DNA of 64,000 nt from Chionoecetes opilio (Eukaryota > Arthropoda > Malacostraca > Decapoda > Majidae). Both the position numbers and the translations under genes were made by a program. Shown one piece after another: positions 59,401-64,000 of this stretch. Numbering within the stretch: position 1 is the first letter of the stretch; the number at the start of each line of letters is the position of its first letter. The notes beneath the pieces were generated by a model. That model was not told where the DNA came from. It worked only from the letters and a program-made list of their open reading frames with translations, and searched no databases. Location of the stretch: positions 125,997 to 189,996 of the forward strand of contig JACEEZ010021752.1 of assembly GCA_016584305.1 (NCBI GenBank), in the 5' to 3' direction.

Positions 59401-59930
59401 CTTCACCGCTCGGTGGGTTATAGCGTCCGGCACCATTCTGTGGTCAGGCGTTTGATCCCCGGCCCCGCTCATTCCCGGGGATATTTCCACTGAGAAATTT
59501 GGGCGGTTACTGTTCCTATTGAGCAAGGGGATGAGGGTGTGTGGTGTGTGAGGTCCCAGCATTACCCAAAGATCGGTAATAATAAGCTCCAAGCTCGCAC
59601 CGGGAGGGTGAAACTGGCGATCGCGAGTCTGACTCGCGTGGGCAAGACCATGGGTGAATGACACGCACACACACGAGAAGTCCCGGGTTCGATCCCCGGG
59701 CGGAGCGAAGACAGACGGGCAGTCTTCTTAAAACCCGAGCCCCTGTCCACCCAGCAGTGAATGGATACCGGGTGTTAGCAGGGGGTTTGTGACCCGCCTC
59801 CCGGGGTGATGGCTTCCCCCAACACTAAGAACTAAGGATGAATGATAAAAATAAATGTTGATATGGAGACGGGGCCATATGAGCGTCGCTCTGGCCCTGT
59901 AAAATACAACTAGATGAATACACAAACACG
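59401..59930 (+). mobile_element. Composite tRNA-derived SINE(s)
   Basis: A-box-like GGTGGGTTATAGCGTCC and B-box-like GTTTGATCCCCGG occur near 59413-59465. A second B-box-like GGTTCGATCCCCGGGC lies near 59687. The tail reads CTCTGGCCCTGTAAAATACA then ACTAGATGAATAC. Two related heads in one element suggest a dimer or two adjacent insertions. Confidence 0.65.
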
Positions 59931-61384
59931 TGCTGGCAAGTGTATGTATTTACCTATTTACAAACAGGTAAATCCACACACTTGCCAGCCACTGTGGATG
60001 TTTCTTGCAGGAGCTATGATTTAAAGCTTAAATACTACTTAAGTGCATACTACAAAGTAATTTATTACTACATTTAAGTAAATACTACTTGTGTGTATGA
60101 GTTTCTAATGCAAAAATATGTACACCCTTCTATACAATACAATAGTAATGTATCATTTAAACATTAGAAAAGTGTCCCACTAGTGTTGTTGTTGTAAATA
60201 GTTTGTAAATAGAGTACCAGACAACTTGGCATAAATGCTGCAACAATTTTCCTGCCAGACCTTGTCGGAAAATTTCGGCAGTTTTGAGACCACTCTTAAG
60301 GCTGTGTGTTAATGTCAAGGAACAAAATAATGACTTAATGATTGGAAGGCAATGGCAGATCTGTGTGGCAGGAGGTGTGAAGTGTTGCTAGGCTGAGGCT
60401 AGGCTGGACAAACTCACGCAAGAGGGAAAGGAATCTATGAATGAGGTTTTTATTTTATTTTTTATTTTTATTTATTTACATCTATTACATAATATATATA
60501 CATATACATATGCACATACACATACATAGGTGATCAGCTGGGGAGGGAAAACAAGAATATGCTTAGACTATGAGATGAAAATGAGGCTTGAACCGAGAGA
60601 ATGAAGCCATGGGTAGTTGAAGAAGCAGGAAAGGGGAGCAAATGACTTTGGGAAGATCATGGAACAGCAGAGACAAGATGAAATGGTCAGGAATTGAATA
60701 CACCTGTACACCAGACTCTCATTACAGGTCTCCCCAATATTCCTATTCGGACATAAACAAAGGACCTATTTCTACCAAGTTCCCATTTTATGTGCCAAAA
60801 TTTCACTTGTGCCAGTTTAGTTAACTATGGCTTACACGATTATGTGACATGGATCCTAGTTCAGAGCTAAGTCTGCAATTTAGTCTTTCCCTATAGTTAA
60901 TATTCCCTACAAGCAAATTTAGGCTGAGAAACAAAAAGCATTTGGCGAGCTTTCTGCGGCACCAATTAGGCCGTGCAAGAAGATACTATTGATTTGGATG
61001 TGAACGGGAATATTCTATAAAAGAACTCGTGAAAAGATATATTACTGGTTGAATAAATAACTTGTAACCATGATAGATAGAGATAGATGCATCATAGCAG
61101 CTTTTCGTAAATGTTTTTTGTAATGTCACGGTATGTAATCTGTAATTGTATTATCAAGTCGCCAAAGCCATTTCTTATAGAACTGTCCGTAGATTTAATC
61201 TGATCTACTCTGACATAACCTCCCGGAGACTCCCTCTTGGGGAAGGTCACCACAGAAGTCTCCATTTGGTCCAGTTCGTTCACTCCACTCGGGCATTCTC
61301 CACTCAATCCTAATTACCCGTTCCATTAAGTATTCCAACACTCCAATTTTATAAAGATTTTCCTCTCACACCCAGAGTATCTAT
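59931..61384. other. Intergenic stretch without recognised genes
   Basis: AT-rich sequence with small T-rich and TA-rich blocks at 60440-60530. A 71-codon minus frame at 61307-61092 (MSGECPSGVNELDQMETSVV) matches nothing I recognise and lacks supporting context. Confidence 0.4.
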
Positions 61385-61711
61385 GCCTATACCGCATGTA
61401 GGCAGTGACCTCCAGGGCTCGGATGGTAGGCCCTGGAGGCTCACTTGAGGGCTGTGATGGTTGGCCCTCGCCCGTGGTGGCGCAGGCAGGATATTTATAG
61501 TGACGCCTGTAATTAGAGGCTCATGCCGCCACCTGTGTCCTCCGATGCACTCGTAATCGAAGGTAGAGTTAATGGGCAGGGCATGTGGGTGTTCTTAGAC
61601 CACTCGACGGTGCAGAAATATTTTAAATGGATTTATGGGTCTCACTCGGGATCGAACTCTGGTCTTCGAGAACGCCACACGGTGACGCTAACCACTCTGC
61701 TACCGCCTCCC
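61385..61711 (-). mobile_element. tRNA-derived SINE, same family as 52137
   Basis: On the minus strand the head AGCAGAGTGGTTAGCGTCAC and AGAGTTCGATCCCGAGTGAG are followed by CATGAGCCTCTAATTACAGG and CTGCGCCACCACGG, in the same order as in the 52137 copy. The poly-A tail is missing. Confidence 0.88.
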
Positions 61712-61973
61712 CTGCTCTTGTAAATCCTCTGCCATTTCATTCCTTTCCATGATCTGTAAGCGAGCAAAGCAATTAAGGGTGTTACGTTTGACCACCTCCT
61801 TTGACACTCCTCACTTCTTTCAGAGCTGTAGATATGACCATTTACCCTTGAACATAAAGCTAGTCATGTATACTTAAAATACAATACTACTTATTATGCC
61901 AAGCGTAGTCTCTGATAGTTTATAAGGAGCAGTATATATCCATTCCATTTGGTTAAGATAAGTCCAGTAGCTA

Positions 61974-62448
61974 CCGTAGATAACAGTAAAGTCGCCAGGA
62001 CAACTTTTTTTTCTGTTTACAGACGTGTGGTGGCGTTAATATTTACATTTCTACATCCATGATTTCAGGAAAGTTAAAAGGGGCTATCTGGAGAATCTGT
62101 GTCATTTTGTGTCTTCATCTGTGTCATATTATGGCTATAAATGAACAAATTACAAAAATATCTACAAAGTGGCTACCAACAGTCAAGTCGCCATCTAGTG
62201 TTTATTTACTGAGTGTCGTACCGCTGTCGTCGTCGCCCGAAAAAAAACGCGTAGTGAAATTTGAAACCGTATATACTTGCAGCTACAAAGCATAAAACAA
62301 CGCTGAAACAGGGTAGATTATACAGTCATGATATAAACTACTGTGTATCATCTTCAGTGGCACATAAAAATCAGTAGTAATGCTATAATTCTTAATATAT
62401 GGCGCCTGGCGACATGACTGCAGGTGGCGACTTGACTGTTATCTACGG
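61974..62448. mobile_element. TA-flanked MITE (CCGTAGATAACAG family), 475 bp
   Basis: The left end CCGTAGATAACAGTAAAGTC and the right end GACTTGACTGTTATCTACGG are inverted repeats flanked by TA. The motif GTCGCC occurs several times within. A degraded copy is at 33118-33795. Confidence 0.9.
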
Positions 62449-62716
62449 TACATCCAATGGTGACGGTTACAAAGTATTGTATTGGTGTGTATAATATGTT
62501 ATGTTACTTTCTTGAGTCACTAATGTTGGTGGTTTTTTTTATTGGTTGTTACATTTTTTTTTTCTCTCTCTTTAACTCAAACTGGTTGGTTGCGAAAAAT
62601 ATACTTATTCCCGACAATATAGCAATCATTCTTGTTTATTGTCAATTACCTAATTATGTAATTATTCTATCTATGTATTTGTTCAGCCTAAAGGCAACTG
62701 TCAGATATGAGTAGTA

Positions 62717-63377
62717 CAGGGAGGTCCCGAAGATACGAGCAGTTAGGTTCCACCTGGCATACTCGTAAAGCGAAATCTCGTATAACGAAACACATAACTA
62801 ATGGTAAAATATAGGTTTGGTTTAGGACCCCATAAAAAAAAAGACAAAAAAAAAAGACGTTTTCAAGCTAAAATAAACTATAGCAAACACAACAAACACA
62901 CAGCGTCTATATTACCCACACTGTACTACCTATTCTGTAGAAAAAGCATTCTGAAAGAGAAAATAGCACACAAAATAACATTACTGCATATTAATTAAAC
63001 ATAAAACATGCATAACAAGCAAAAAAGACGTTGTAATGTAGGGGACGCCACGTGATACAAGAGAAGGTAGTGTAGCGGTCCCAAGGTTGGGGCCGCACAC
63101 CTGCTAATTACCCCTAAAGGTCAGGCCGCGCCATATGCTTAATTACCCTTCAGGTCACGGCCTGCTAGGGGTGACCTCACTGGGGTCAACCAAATCCCCC
63201 TTTGTCCATCCCAGGAGTGGTAGGGCGCACATTTTGAACTTGATAATTTTACTCACCCCAGTTGGAATGTCGTATCATTGGATTTTCGATCTCGTATATT
63301 GAAAATAGACCCTAATTATCACATCTCGTATCATCGGATTCTCGTATACCGAATGCTCGTATAACGGGACCTCCCTG
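62717..63377. mobile_element. TA-flanked MITE, CAGGGAGGTCCCG family, copy 2 (661 bp)
   Basis: It has the same ends and order as 18142-18909, is flanked by TA, and has a single unit of the segment that is duplicated there. It can serve as the clean reference for the two distorted copies in intron 1. Confidence 0.92.
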
Positions 63378-63480
63378 TATTTGATTATCACTGAAAACTG
63401 TGATTTTGCATAAAATTATTCAATAAGCATGAATATTTTTTCCAATGCAAGTACTACATTGATTTTTCGTATTTCTGATA

Positions 63481-63660
63481 TGTACACTCAATTTAATGGA
63501 TTTCGGATTCAACCAATTCCATCTGCCACCGGACAGGCAGACCCAACCATTAAAAAGTCTGTTGCTTATTTATTTTATTTTACAGTAGTACCTCGTGTAT
63601 TCGGTCCTCGACATTATTCGGACCTCTCTCTGGAAGGGTCATTCACCAAAAATACTTAAA
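63481..63660. mobile_element. Two partial TA-flanked MITE ends
   Basis: TACACTCAATTTAATGGA at 63482 resembles the left end of the element at 44250, including CCATCTGCCACCGGACA. TACAGTAGTACCTCGTGTAT at 63581 is a second pogo-like end (GTATTCGGTCC, ATTATTCGGACC). Partner ends were not found. Confidence 0.5.
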
Positions 63661-63789
63661 CCCCCAAAATAAAAAAATAAAAATGAGTACGTTCAGCTTA
63701 TTTGAATCACACGCCAGTCTGTACTGTGTGGGAGGCTGGGGCTGGCACGGATGTATGCATGATAACTTGGTCATGCTCCTGTTGTCTTG

Positions 63790-63905
63790 TGGACCTTCCA
63801 GGGTGGCGCGGTTGGTAGAGTCGTGGACACTGGTGCAAAATGCCTGCATTCGGTCAGCAGTTCGAGTCCACCAAGTTCGTCCTGGCGTGGTGGCGCTTTG
63901 TATAG
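63790..63905 (+). mobile_element. tRNA-derived SINE head
   Basis: GGTGGCGCGGTTGGTAGAGT (A-box-like) and CAGTTCGAGTCCACC (B-box-like) are about 50 bases apart, but acceptor-stem pairing is absent, so it is a SINE rather than a tRNA gene. Confidence 0.6.
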
Positions 63906-64000
63906 TCAATATGCTTGTAGTTGGTACTTGCAAAGTATCTTATCTTATGTTGTCTTGTGGTAAACAACTCTGTACCCGGTCTGTGTTCCAAGTGGGCACT

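Noticed and set aside
61092..61307. Small minus-strand gene of 71 codons
   Set aside because: No recognisable family, splice signals or neighbouring exons. The length is within random expectation.

Overview
The window is eukaryotic nuclear DNA and almost certainly arthropod, most likely a decapod crustacean. Evidence: split genes with GT-AG introns, APE-type LINEs, RTE-like LINEs, tRNA-derived SINEs, hAT and TA-flanked cut-and-paste elements with many MITEs, long micro- and minisatellites, and short interstitial TTAGG-type repeats. The taxon is an inference. No bacterial operons, CRISPR arrays or rRNA genes are seen.

Only two host genes can be supported. (1) On the minus strand at 2834-5213 are the first four coding exons of an alanyl-tRNA synthetase, best matched to the mitochondrial enzyme (AARS2/AlaRS-m). 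The 3' part of the gene is not in the window. (2) On the plus strand, spanning 10138-58902, is a complete seven-exon ROGDI (rogdi) gene: exons 10138-10173, 42281-42359, 43658-43805, 51260-51417, 52708-52828, 53884-54093 and 58834-58902. It encodes about 273 residues, close to the 287 residues of the human protein. ROGDI is a partner of the rabconnectin-3/RAVE-type V-ATPase assembly machinery. The genes are divergent, with about 5 kb of nested transposons between them.

Layout. 1-2830: SINE scrap, a 34-bp minisatellite and simple repeats. 2834-5213: AARS2 5' exons. 5281-9600: one LINE copy split by a second LINE with a PHD-like finger, a TA-flanked MITE, a long-TIR element and a fold-back element. 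10138: ROGDI exon 1. 10657-13403: an RTE-like LINE split by a solo LTR with a 5-bp target duplication. 14400-16790: a LINE split by a hAT element, itself split by a chimeric MITE. 17266-19208: more TA-flanked elements. About 19030-42230: ROGDI intron 1 in visibly poor consensus sequence with inflated homopolymers. It holds a possible copia-like fragment, a 1.4-kb pyrimidine tract, a LINE with a hAT inside, and two opposed copies of one roughly 2.7-kb DNA transposon. 42281-58902: ROGDI exons 2-7, with introns dominated by a 4-kb 45-bp minisatellite and a roughly 2.9-kb 36-bp minisatellite. 58903-64000: SINEs and MITEs.

The most striking items are: (a) the 45-bp array in ROGDI intron 3, in which every unit is a 10-bp stem with an 8-nt loop, so about 89 tandem hairpins lie in a transcribed intron; (b) the exon 3 splice acceptor of ROGDI, supplied by the tail of a LINE; (c) the exon 4 splice donor, which is the first unit of a (GT)40 tract; (d) a multi-layer TE nest in which nearly every insertion has a readable target duplication; (e) two apparent single-base coding frameshifts, probably assembly errors, one in AARS2 exon 2 and one at the end of ROGDI exon 2.
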